Of a stretch of DNA of 64,000 nt, positions 1-7,535 are shown in pieces. Origin of the DNA: Streptomyces sp. Alt3 (GTDB lineage: Bacteria; Actinomycetota; Actinomycetes; Streptomycetales; Streptomycetaceae). The notes under the pieces are model-generated. The model made no database searches. It had not been told where the DNA came from and saw only the letters and a list, made by a program, of their open reading frames with translations. Position 1 is the stretch's first letter. Every line of letters begins with the position of its first letter. The position numbers were made by a program, and so were the translations under genes. The stretch lies in NCBI RefSeq assembly GCF_030719215.1, contig NZ_CP120983.1, forward strand, positions 7,378,001 through 7,442,000. Reading direction: 5' to 3'.

Positions 1-403
1 AACCGGTCCTCGTCGAGGTCGTAGGCGCGACGACCGTGAGCAGGTCGACGACGAAGATCAGCGTCGAGCCCGCCGGGATCAGCGCGGAGGGTGACTGCTT
101 GCCGTAACCGAGACGCGGGGGAACGATGATCTCGCGCCGGCCACCGACCTTCATTCCCCTCACTCCCCGGTCCCAGCCCTTGATGACCCTGCCACCGCCC
201 ACGGCGAACTTGAACGGCCGGTTCCGCTCCCAGGAGGAGTCGAACTCCCTCCCGGACGCGAACGTGACACCTACGTAGTGGAGCTGGACGACCCTGCCCG
301 GCTGCGCCTCGGGTCCGTCCCCGACCACGAGGTCCCGGACCGTCAGCTCGGTGGGTGCGTCGCCCTCCGGGACCTCGACCCTGGGCTTCGTCGCTTCGCT
401 CAT
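1..403 (-). CDS. FKBP-type peptidyl-prolyl cis-trans isomerase (3' end beyond window)
   Basis: Reading the minus strand from ATG at 403 gives about 134 residues up to the window edge without a stop. The product shows the FKBP core in order: VQLHYVGVTFASGREFDSSW, then VIKGWDRGVRGMKVGGRRE, then PPRLGYGK and LIFVVDLL. These are the conserved active-site aromatic and Asp positions of small cytoplasmic FKBPs, which speed proline isomerisation during folding. There is no signal peptide. Single-domain actinobacterial FKBPs end soon after the last beta strand, so little should be missing. A GTG directly before the ATG (404-406) is an alternative start. It stands alone in the visible part; the next gene on the same strand ends over 200 bases upstream of it. 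Confidence 0.9.
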   Translation of the reverse strand, partial: MSEATKPRVEVPEGDAPTELTVRDLVVGDGPEAQPGRVVQLHYVGVTFASGREFDSSWERNRPFKFAVGGGRVIKGWDRGVRGMKVGGRREIIVPPRLGYGKQSPSALIPAGSTLIFVVDLLTVVAPTTSTRTG

Positions 404-553
404 CACGGGTCCCATCGCTCGCCACCGGAATCTCCCGTACGGGCCGGTCGACACATGGACATTCCATGCGGCAGGCGATCACGCTACAGGTAGGGCCCGT
501 GCCCGGAGGTGCGACCCGTGCCGGGGGGACACGGCTCCCGAATCCGAGGGGTG

Positions 554-607
554 TACCGGACCGGAAGCCGGGCCTCACCGCTACCGGATCGGAAGCCGGG
601 CCTCACC
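554..607. repeat. Two-copy 26-bp direct repeat in intergenic DNA
   Basis: Two copies of a 26-bp unit lie at 554-579 and 582-607 with a 28-bp period and one mismatch (core CGGAAGCCGGGCCTCACC). They sit in the 234-bp gap between the FKBP start and the end of the M20 gene. No coding frame continues through them. The function is unknown. A recent local duplication is the simplest reading. Confidence 0.7.
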
Positions 608-637
608 CACGTTGCGGCCGCGGCTTCCGACCACGCC

Positions 638-1792
638 TCATGAGCGGCCCGTTCGCGAGGACGCGGCGAGGTCGGCGGCGGTCCAGGCCATGGCGATGGC
701 GCCTTCGACAACGGCGCGGTCGGCTGCCGGTGTGATGCACGCGGCGGTGAACTCGGGCTGGTGGTTGACCGCGGGTGCGCAGTCCAGTCCGAGCATGGGG
801 TGGATGGTGGGCACGACGTGGGAGACGTTGCCCATGTCGGTGGCGGCTCCGACGGCCGCGCCGCCGGGCAGGTCGGCGAAGGTCCGGCCGAGGGCCTCCG
901 CGTTGCTCCGGTACAGCGCCAGTAGCCGCGGGTCGGGTCGCAGGTCGGCGTAGTCGGGGCCGGCCGGGGCGATCGACAGGTCACAGCCGGTCGCGAGCGC
1001 CCCGGCCTCGAAGCAGCGCTGTACACGTGCCGTGAGCGGTGCGAGCTCCGACAGCGTGTCCGAGCGGACGACCCATCGGCCGCGGCTGGCCTCCGGGATG
1101 ATGTTCGCCGCGCTGCCGGCTTCTGTGACGATGCCCTGGACACGGTCCCCGCGTGTTGTCTGCTGGCGCATCAGTCCGATGGCCACCTGGGCGACGGTCA
1201 TGGCGTCGGCGGCGTTGAGGCCGCGTTCGGGATAGGCACCCGCGTGCGCGGGCCTCCCGCGGTAGGACACGTCGAACATGGAGACCGCCGAGCCGGGCAT
1301 GGCGTCCATCTCGGCCGCCGCGGGATGCACCATCATGGCGGCGTCGAGTCCGTCGAAGGCTCCGCGTTCGAGCATCAGGACCTTGCCGCCGCCGCCTTCC
1401 TCGGCCGGTGTCCCGAGCACGGTGAGTGTGATTCCGAGGTCGTCGGCGAGGCCCGCCAGGCCGAGGCCGGCGCCCACCGCGGCGGCAGCGATCACATTGT
1501 GTCCGCAGGCGTGGCCGATCTGCGGCAGCGCGTCGTACTCCGCGCAGACCGCGATGTGCAGCGGCCCGGAGCCCACGGTGGCACGGACCGCGGTGGGCAG
1601 GCCGTAGCAGCCGTGCTCGACCTCGAAACCGGCTTCGCTCAGGTGCCGGGCGACCCAGTCACTGGCCCGGACCTCCTCGAAGGCGAGTTCCGGATGGGCG
1701 TGGATCCGGTGGGACAGATCCACCAGTCCGCGTTCCGCGGTCCGGATCCGCCGCTCGATGATGCTCCTGGGGTTCACCGGTGCGGTCTTCAC
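638..1792 (-). CDS. M20 family metallopeptidase / amidohydrolase (AbgB-like)
   Basis: A 384-aa soluble enzyme of the M20 family, in which a two-metal site hydrolyses an amide bond of an N-acyl amino acid or small peptide. Metal-ligand and catalytic motifs are visible: CAEYDALPQIGHACGHN with the first His and bridging acid, then GTPAEEGGGGK with the catalytic Glu pair, and a dimerisation-lid segment around YRGRPAHAGAYPERGLNAA. The family resembles the aminobenzoyl-glutamate hydrolase/ACY1L2 branch. It starts at GTG and overlaps the stop of the upstream aldehyde dehydrogenase by 4 nt (GTGA), so the two are translationally coupled. With the GMC oxidoreductase upstream this suggests a catabolic pathway for an N-acylated or amino alcohol compound. 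The substrate cannot be read from sequence. Confidence 0.85.
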   Translation of the reverse strand: MKTAPVNPRSIIERRIRTAERGLVDLSHRIHAHPELAFEEVRASDWVARHLSEAGFEVEHGCYGLPTAVRATVGSGPLHIAVCAEYDALPQIGHACGHNVIAAAAVGAGLGLAGLADDLGITLTVLGTPAEEGGGGKVLMLERGAFDGLDAAMMVHPAAAEMDAMPGSAVSMFDVSYRGRPAHAGAYPERGLNAADAMTVAQVAIGLMRQQTTRGDRVQGIVTEAGSAANIIPEASRGRWVVRSDTLSELAPLTARVQRCFEAGALATGCDLSIAPAGPDYADLRPDPRLLALYRSNAEALGRTFADLPGGAAVGAATDMGNVSHVVPTIHPMLGLDCAPAVNHQPEFTAACITPAADRAVVEGAIAMAWTAADLAASSRTGRS

Positions 1793-3213
1793 GGCGTCGG
1801 CCGCGGGGCGATGTGGACGGTGGCCGCCCTGGTGGCGGCGTCGTAGGCCGCGGTCGAACCCGTGGCGCCCATGCCGCTGTCACCGGCGGGTTCGTAGAGG
1901 CGTTCGGGCCCGCCGCCCTGCCACTGATTGATCCAGACGACACCTGCGGGGAGCCGGGCCGCCGCGGCGATGTGGTCGGGGTCGTCGGTGTAGACCGTCG
2001 CGGCGAGGCCGAAGCGGGACCGGGAGGCACGCTCCAGGCCCTCCTCGAAGGAGGCGACGACCACGACGGGCGCGAGCGGGCCGAACGTCTCCTCCTTCAT
2101 CACCAGCATCGACTCGTCGACGCCGGTCAGGACCGTGGCTGGGTAGAAGAAGCCCTTGCCGTCCGGGTCGATCCCTCCCGCGCGGACCGTCGCACCGCGC
2201 TCGACCGCGTCGGCGACGTGCCGCCGGACGATGTCGCGCTGACGCCCGTCGACCAGCGGGCCCATCATCACGCCTTCGTCGTGACCGTCCCCCATGGTGT
2301 ACGTCTGTGCCGCCTGCACCAGGGCGTCGATGAACTCGTCGGCGATCTCCTGGTGCACGTATACACGTTCCATGGACGTGCAGATCTGCCCGGTGTTCAC
2401 GAACGCGCCGAACGCGACGGCGGCGGCCGTCGCGGCCGGGTCGACTCCCGAGTCGATGACGACGGGGTCCTTGCCGCCGAGTTCGAGCACCGCGCGGTGC
2501 AACAGCCTGCCGGTCCCCGCTCCGACTTTCCGGCCCGCCTCGACAGATCCCGTGAAGTGCACGAGTCGGATCTCCTCGTGCTCGGCCAGAGGCACTCCGG
2601 CACGCGCGTCGCCGAGGACCAGGTTCACCACCCCCGGCGGCAGGTTCAGCAGCTCGAAGAGCCTCACGGCCGACATCGGTGAGAGCTCGGAGGGTTTGAC
2701 GACCACGGTGTTGCCGGCCGCCAGCAGGGGGCCGAGCGCGCCGAGAACCATGGGGACCGGGAAGTTCCAGGGTGTGATCACCGCGGTGGCTCCCAGCGGG
2801 TGACGCAGGACCCTCGTCGCGCTGCCGTCCGGGTGGCCGATCGTCTCCTCGAAGCCGTACGACAGCGCCTGGGCCGCCGCGGCCTTGAGGCCGGCGACCG
2901 CACCGTCGATGAAGGTGCGGCCGATCCCGGTCGGCTTGCCCATCTCCCGGCACTCGAGTCCGGCGAGTTCGTCGGCGTGCTCGGCGACGGTGTCGGCCCA
3001 GGCGGAGATGTGCGCGACACGCTCGGCCACGGGCAGCGCCGCCCAGGCGGGCTGCGCCCGCGCCGCTGCGGCCACCGCGCGGTCGACGTCGCGCCGACAG
3101 CCACCGGGAACGCGGGCGACGACGTCCTCGGTCGCGGGGTTGACGACATCGAGCAGCGCGTCACTCAGGGAGTCCTCCCAGATGCCGCCGACAAGGTTCT
3201 GCAAGGTCTTCAT
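1789..3213 (-). CDS. NAD(P)-dependent aldehyde dehydrogenase
   Basis: A 474-aa ALDH-superfamily enzyme that oxidises an aldehyde to the acid. Visible residues are the TPWNFP motif with Asn150, the FTGS cofactor loop near 220-223, Glu244 in LELGGKDP, and the nucleophile Cys278 in NTGQICTSMERVYV. Length and layout match betaine-aldehyde/gamma-aminobutyraldehyde type enzymes. A GGAGGAGATCTCC Shine-Dalgarno region precedes the ATG at 3213. It lies 81 bp downstream of the GMC oxidoreductase and overlaps the M20 gene by 4 nt. An alcohol-to-aldehyde-to-acid relay with the oxidoreductase is the natural inference, reminiscent of BetA/BetB choline oxidation, but the substrate is not proven. Confidence 0.9.
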   Translation of the reverse strand: MKTLQNLVGGIWEDSLSDALLDVVNPATEDVVARVPGGCRRDVDRAVAAAARAQPAWAALPVAERVAHISAWADTVAEHADELAGLECREMGKPTGIGRTFIDGAVAGLKAAAAQALSYGFEETIGHPDGSATRVLRHPLGATAVITPWNFPVPMVLGALGPLLAAGNTVVVKPSELSPMSAVRLFELLNLPPGVVNLVLGDARAGVPLAEHEEIRLVHFTGSVEAGRKVGAGTGRLLHRAVLELGGKDPVVIDSGVDPAATAAAVAFGAFVNTGQICTSMERVYVHQEIADEFIDALVQAAQTYTMGDGHDEGVMMGPLVDGRQRDIVRRHVADAVERGATVRAGGIDPDGKGFFYPATVLTGVDESMLVMKEETFGPLAPVVVVASFEEGLERASRSRFGLAATVYTDDPDHIAAAARLPAGVVWINQWQGGGPERLYEPAGDSGMGATGSTAAYDAATRAATVHIAPRPTP

Positions 3214-3240
3214 CGGGAGATCTCCTCCGTGGACATGGCG

Positions 3241-3264
3241 GGGCCGTGACCACTGCCACGGCCC
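3241..3264. other. Stem-loop between oxidoreductase and aldehyde dehydrogenase genes
   Basis: GGGCCGTG (3241-3248) pairs with CACGGCCC (3257-3264) around an 8-nt loop, in the 81-bp gap between two co-directional minus-strand genes. There is no T tract. It could be a partial terminator or an mRNA-stability element within the operon. Confidence 0.4.
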
Positions 3265-3294
3265 GCTGAAAGGAAACGGACGATTGGGGGTGTG

Positions 3295-4857
3295 TCAGGC
3301 GATCCGGTCGGCCATGAGCTCACCGACCATGATCGTGGCGAGATTCGTGTTGGCCCGGGGCACGCTGGGGAAGACCGAGGCGTCGACCACGTGAAGGCCG
3401 TCCACTCCGAGGACGCGGCACTCGCTGTCGACGACCGTGCCGGGGTCGGTGGTCGCGCCCATGCGGCAGGTGCTGGTGCCGTGCTGCGCGTCCACGACCG
3501 TGGCCAGCAAGTAGTCGTCGAGTCCGCCGTCGCTCTCCAGTACGCGGAACAGATCCGCGTTCTCCTTCTCGAGCGAGCCGGCTGTGATCTCCGCCGCCTC
3601 GGGCCGGCGTGCCAGGTCGACCAGCGTCCGGACGCCGTGGCGCATGCGGGCGAGGTCCGTCTCGTCGGACAGCATCCGCTGCCGCACCGACGGCTGGTCG
3701 GAGGGGTCGGCCGAGACCAGCGTCAGTACACCGCGGGAGTGGTTCTGGTTCAGCCAGATCCCGAAGGCGCCCGAACCGGTGCCGGTCGAGGCGGTGGCCA
3801 TGGTCAGCACGTTCTGGTTGAGCGAGACGAACATCAAGTCGTTCTGCGGGGCGTCGGCGCCGCTGGTCCATCGGACGCAGACGTTGGTGTGCCGATCGTG
3901 CGGTGTCTTCACCGCCGCGGCATCCGTCAGCGGGATCGACACCAGAGACATCGGGTGGTCCTGCATGCCGCGCCCCACCGGAAGGTCGTGGCGCACGTCG
4001 ATGCCCACGGAGCGCAGGTGCTCCGCGGGGCCGATGCCCGAGCGCATGAGGATCGCGGGGGAGTGGATCACACCGGCGCTGAGGACGACGGTGTCGGCCT
4101 CTTCGGTCACCACTCGTCCGTCGACGAGCAGCCGTACTCCCGTCGCCCGGCTCCCGGCGAAGATCACCTGGTCCACGAGAGCGCCTCCGCGGACGGTGAG
4201 CGTGCTCAGTTCCCGGGCCGCCTCCAGGTACGCGTCGTTGACCGTCACCCGCCGGCCGTCACGTGAGTTGATCGGGTAGGGCGAAACACCCGTCGCCGTC
4301 GGCGCGTTGACGTCCGGGGCCCAGCCGAAGCCGGCCGCGAGAGCGGAACGGGCCAGAGCACCGTCGACCGCGCCCCACCGGTCCTGAGACATCCGATGGA
4401 TCGGCGTCGGCCCGCCACGGCCGTGGTGCGGCTCGTCGCCGAACTCCGTGTCGTCCTCCAGTCTCGCGAAGTAGGGCAGGACATCCTCCGGCGACCACCC
4501 CGAACAGCCAAGGGCCGCCCAGTCGTCGAAGTCCGCCATGGGCGGCCGGATCGCGATCTGCCCGTTGATCGACGAACTGCCACCGACCCCCCGGCCGCGC
4601 CAGTACGGCGCGGACCGCTGCTTGTCGGTCCGGGACGACATCAGCCCCATCCAGAGCAGCCCCTCCGCCGCCGTGGGGTCCATCAGCGCGACCACCGGGT
4701 TGGGCGAACGCCACGCCTCGTGCATCTGTGCCGACCGGTAATCGGGGCCCGCTTCCAGCAGCAGGACGCGCTTTCCCTTCTCCGCCGAGCGCACCGCATA
4801 CGCCGCGCCCGCGGATCCCGCCCCCACCACGATGACGTCCCAGCCGCCGCTCGTCAT
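3295..4857 (-). CDS. GMC family FAD-dependent oxidoreductase (choline-dehydrogenase-like)
   Basis: A 520-aa glucose-methanol-choline oxidoreductase that oxidises an alcohol to an aldehyde using FAD. The FAD-binding VVGAGSAGAAYAVR motif starts at residue 10, followed by LLLEAGPDYRS and the GMC signature GRGVGGSSSINGQI with WAALG. The C-terminal active site has QHGTSTCRMG and the closing VPRANTNLATIMVGELMADR. I chose ATG 4857 because GGGAGACGAG precedes it and the Rossmann motif follows at once. An upstream ATG at 4920 would add 21 uncharacteristic residues. It heads the catabolic operon and is divergent from a GbsR-type regulator across a promoter region with an inverted repeat. It may act on choline or another amino or polyol alcohol. 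Confidence 0.88.
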   Translation of the reverse strand: MTSGGWDVIVVGAGSAGAAYAVRSAEKGKRVLLLEAGPDYRSAQMHEAWRSPNPVVALMDPTAAEGLLWMGLMSSRTDKQRSAPYWRGRGVGGSSSINGQIAIRPPMADFDDWAALGCSGWSPEDVLPYFARLEDDTEFGDEPHHGRGGPTPIHRMSQDRWGAVDGALARSALAAGFGWAPDVNAPTATGVSPYPINSRDGRRVTVNDAYLEAARELSTLTVRGGALVDQVIFAGSRATGVRLLVDGRVVTEEADTVVLSAGVIHSPAILMRSGIGPAEHLRSVGIDVRHDLPVGRGMQDHPMSLVSIPLTDAAAVKTPHDRHTNVCVRWTSGADAPQNDLMFVSLNQNVLTMATASTGTGSGAFGIWLNQNHSRGVLTLVSADPSDQPSVRQRMLSDETDLARMRHGVRTLVDLARRPEAAEITAGSLEKENADLFRVLESDGGLDDYLLATVVDAQHGTSTCRMGATTDPGTVVDSECRVLGVDGLHVVDASVFPSVPRANTNLATIMVGELMADRIA

Positions 4858-4938
4858 ATCTCGTCTCCCGCCGTAGGGTGATCGGTCATGGCCTCGGAGG
4901 TCCGCAGGCTTGCCTGGCACTCTCCACTCGGGCGCAGG

Positions 4939-4960
4939 GTTCAGTCAATACTGAACGTTC
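4939..4960. promoter_or_regulatory. Inverted-repeat operator candidate between GMC oxidoreductase and GbsR-type regulator
   Basis: GTTCAGT (4939-4945) and ACTGAAC (4950-4956) form a perfect 7-bp inverted repeat with a 4-bp spacer. It is overlapped by the 8-bp palindrome GAACGTTC (4953-4960). It lies in the 131-bp divergent intergenic region, in locally AT-richer DNA. Position and symmetry fit a binding site for the neighbouring dimeric winged-helix regulator acting on both promoters. Confidence 0.6.
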
Positions 4961-4988
4961 AACTTATTCTGATTTTTGGAGGACCTCG

Positions 4989-5486
4989 GTGTCCCAGGCG
5001 CCCGAGGGCATCGACGCCGACGCCCACGAAGCACTCGTCGGGGAGTTCGGCATGCGTGTCGGCCGGGCGATGGGCTGGCCGCCGATGGCCGGCCGGGCGG
5101 CCCGCCTGTTGATGCTGAGCGAGAGCCCGATGACCCTCGCGGAACTCCAGGACGCCCTCGACGCGAGCAAGGGGTCGGTTTCGGAGATGACACGGCTGCT
5201 CGTCACCAACGGCACCGTGGAGCGCTACAAGGAGCCCGGGCAGCGGCACTTCGTCTACCGCTGGAGGGACGACGCCTGGATCGGGTGCCTGCAGCACATC
5301 GTCGACACGACCGCACAACTGCGCGAGCTTGCCGAACGGGCGCAGGGGCGGGGCACGGGGATGACGGCGGTGCAGCAGCTCCGGCTCAGCGAGATGCAGG
5401 AGTACTACCGCTTCATGGTGAGCAGTCTCGAGTCGCTGCTGTCGGAATACACGGCCGCACGGGCATCTCGCGGGACGCGGTCGTAA
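4989..5486 (+). CDS. GbsR/MarR-type winged-helix transcriptional regulator
   Basis: A 165-aa regulator with a winged helix-turn-helix at about residues 25-85 (AARLLMLSESPMTLAELQDA, then ASKGSVSEMTRLLVTNGTVE with a wing at RYKEPGQRHFVYRW), followed by a helical dimerisation tail. This is the GbsR-like layout; GbsR in Bacillus represses choline-to-betaine genes. The GTG at 4989 is chosen because GGAGGA lies 5 nt upstream; the longer frame upstream crosses the promoter. It is divergent from the oxidoreductase operon and probably controls it and itself through the inverted repeat at 4939-4956. The ligand is unknown; choline or a betaine precursor is a guess from family knowledge. Confidence 0.8.
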   Translation: MSQAPEGIDADAHEALVGEFGMRVGRAMGWPPMAGRAARLLMLSESPMTLAELQDALDASKGSVSEMTRLLVTNGTVERYKEPGQRHFVYRWRDDAWIGCLQHIVDTTAQLRELAERAQGRGTGMTAVQQLRLSEMQEYYRFMVSSLESLLSEYTAARASRGTRS

Positions 5487-5631
5487 CAGCCGGCCTGGGG
5501 CGGACCACGGCCGGCCCGCCGGGGAGAAGGCGCGAGCCGCACCCCGAGCCCGTGGACGGGCGACCGCTCCAGGCCTCGGGGACGGGAGACCGCTCCAGGT
5601 CCCGGGCATCGCCGCCGCCCGCACGCGGCGA

Positions 5632-6132
5632 TCACTGGAGGGCGCCGGTGCGCCTTCCCTCGGCCAGAAGGGCCTGCACCAGGGCGGACTTCGTTCCGGG
5701 CGCCACGAACCAGAGCGGTGAGGCGGAACCGCTCCTGAAGATCTCGATGCGGTGGCAGCCCATGACGAGACCCACCACCGCCGTCTGCTGCACCCCGGTC
5801 ACCTCGCTCCACGCCACGGAGTCGCGTACCCGGCCCAACCGGTTGGTGACGGCCACGCCGTCCGCGCACAGGTAACACCTGGTCACACCGAGCACGGCGG
5901 TGAGTCGGCGCCATCCGAACTTCAGGGCGTACACGACGGCCACCACGGCCGTCGTGGGAATGGCGTTGTCATTGACCGCCGAGGGGTTCACGACCGTGGC
6001 GACGAGCATGAAGACCCAGAGGATCAGCATGAATCCCCTCAGCACCTGCATCATGGCGCCCATCGCCGGGTTGATGACGGCGTGATCACCGCGGATCATG
6101 CCGAGCCCTGGAACAGCCGTTCTGTTTCGCAC
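5632..6132 (-). CDS. Membrane protein with PH-like domain
   Basis: A 166-aa protein with two hydrophobic segments near residues 25-47 (MMQVLRGFMLILWVFMLVAT) and 58-72 (IPTTAVVAVVYALKFGW). A soluble beta-rich part follows (LCADGVAVTNRLGRVRDSVAWSEVTGV ending in RIEIFRSGSASPLWFVAPG). This matches the small actinobacterial two-helix proteins whose cytoplasmic tail adopts a bacterial PH-like fold. No enzymatic motif is present. It stands alone, and its role is unknown. The start ATG at 6132 could be replaced by the internal Met at residue 12. Confidence 0.7.
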   Translation of the reverse strand: MRNRTAVPGLGMIRGDHAVINPAMGAMMQVLRGFMLILWVFMLVATVVNPSAVNDNAIPTTAVVAVVYALKFGWRRLTAVLGVTRCYLCADGVAVTNRLGRVRDSVAWSEVTGVQQTAVVGLVMGCHRIEIFRSGSASPLWFVAPGTKSALVQALLAEGRRTGALQ

Positions 6133-6315
6133 TGATGCTCCCTCGGTCGGAATCTGCGTTCGCGTGCATGTCCTGGCCCCACCCGGCTGCGTCCTCGGTG
6201 GCTCGAACCGAGGCGTGGCGGCCCGGTCCCACGCGGGCCGCGCCTGCGTCGGCCGGCACAGGGACGGAAGGCCGAGGGCCGGACCTCTTCCCTCGGGCCC
6301 CGGGCTGACGGTCAG

Positions 6316-6570
6316 TCAGTCAGGAGGAGGCCCTTCATCGCCGCGAGGGGTGCGGGCTCCTGAGCCGTGGAGCAGGGTGCTGTCGCAGGCGGGCAGTTCG
6401 CCCCGCACCCGCGCCAGCCCCTCGGCATCCACACAGCCCACCGAGATATCGCCCTTGTCGGTTAAGTCCTTGGCGCAGCCGCGTCCCTGTCCGCCGTGGA
6501 TCCGCATGCGGCGAGAAGTCAGCGCGAGGACCACTCCGAGGAGGGGGGAGACAAGGACGCGGCGTGACAC
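6316..6570 (-). CDS. Small hypothetical protein with a TTA codon
   Basis: An 84-residue frame from GTG 6570 with GAGGT about 8 nt upstream. It begins with a positively charged hydrophobic N-terminus (MSRRVLVSPLLGVVLALT) resembling a short signal or anchor segment. The rest is soluble with four Cys residues. Third-position GC is high, roughly 75-80 %, though below its neighbours. It contains one TTA leucine codon (DLT segment near 6465), which in Streptomyces makes translation depend on the bldA tRNA. No family is recognised. It could be a non-coding frame. Confidence 0.4.
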   Translation of the reverse strand: MSRRVLVSPLLGVVLALTSRRMRIHGGQGRGCAKDLTDKGDISVGCVDAEGLARVRGELPACDSTLLHGSGARTPRGDEGPPPD

Positions 6571-6855
6571 GTGGGCACCTCTTGTCCGAAGGGCGAATGA
6601 TCCGAACGCCGGCAGTTGCGGGCACACGGCCGTGCTGCGGCGCGGGGACCGATGCTCGCAGGATCCGCCGCCGAGGGCGTCGGTGGAACCACGTACTTCG
6701 CTACGTAACAGCTGGGCGGTCGACCCCGCACACCCGGAACTGCGTAGAACTCGTCAGGGAAACCACGGACTCGCGACACCACGGTGGGTGGGAGAGTCGT
6801 GGCCGGCCCGGGAGACGTACACGTGTGACGGCCGTTTTCACGGAGGGCAGGCGGT

Positions 6856-7407
6856 GTGACGCGAAGGCCAGGGACATGGCAACGGAGGGTGAACCTGACC
6901 GGCGCGGTGGTCAGTCTCACGATCGCCGGGTGGCTGATCTGGCTGTTCCCCGCACCCCACCTGGCGGCCGTTCTGCGAATCGGCCCCGTGGACGGCGTCA
7001 TGACGATCACCTCGTGCTACGGGGCCACTGACGCGCAGGGGAATCCGGACGGCACCGACTGCAGCGGCACGTACACGCCGCGGACGGCGGGCGAGCCCTC
7101 ACATCGGATCACCCTGGACGAGGCCGCCCGATCGCACGAACCGGGCAGCACCCTGGAGGTGCGGACGGCGCGAGGCAGAGCCCACGAATTCTCGGGCGAC
7201 GCGCTGGGGACGTGGGTCACCGTCACCGGGCTCATCCTCGGACCGTTCCTCGCACTGGCGCTGTCGTTCCGTGCCTGCGCGCGGGACGGCACCTGGAGCC
7301 ACGACGCCGACTACGTCGCGGTCCTGATCGCCGCCCAGTTGGCAGCCCTCGCCCTCGGATTCCTGGTGGGCATCCCCGTCTCGATCGCCACCGCGCTGCT
7401 CGGCTGA
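6856..7407 (+). CDS. Hypothetical membrane protein, three predicted helices
   Basis: A 183-aa protein starting at GTG 6856 with GGAGGG 8 nt upstream. One membrane segment is near residues 15-33 (GAVVSLTIAGWLIWLF). A roughly 80-residue extracytoplasmic loop with two Cys follows (SCYGATD and DCSGTY), which may form a disulfide. Two further helices lie near 117-137 and 152-181. This is a topology common in uncharacterised Streptomyces envelope proteins. It precedes the LuxR regulator by 128 bp on the same strand and may be cotranscribed with it. No function can be assigned. Confidence 0.7.
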   Translation: MTRRPGTWQRRVNLTGAVVSLTIAGWLIWLFPAPHLAAVLRIGPVDGVMTITSCYGATDAQGNPDGTDCSGTYTPRTAGEPSHRITLDEAARSHEPGSTLEVRTARGRAHEFSGDALGTWVTVTGLILGPFLALALSFRACARDGTWSHDADYVAVLIAAQLAALALGFLVGIPVSIATALLG

Positions 7408-7535
7408 GAGGGCGGGGCGCCGCAGGCCCGGCGTGCTCGGCGGACGTGCCGGACGCGGCTTTCGTACGACTGCCGAACGGCTGTCCGCCCGACGTGGTAG
7501 ACAATGCCGTGGAGTTCGGTGGAGAGATCACACAC

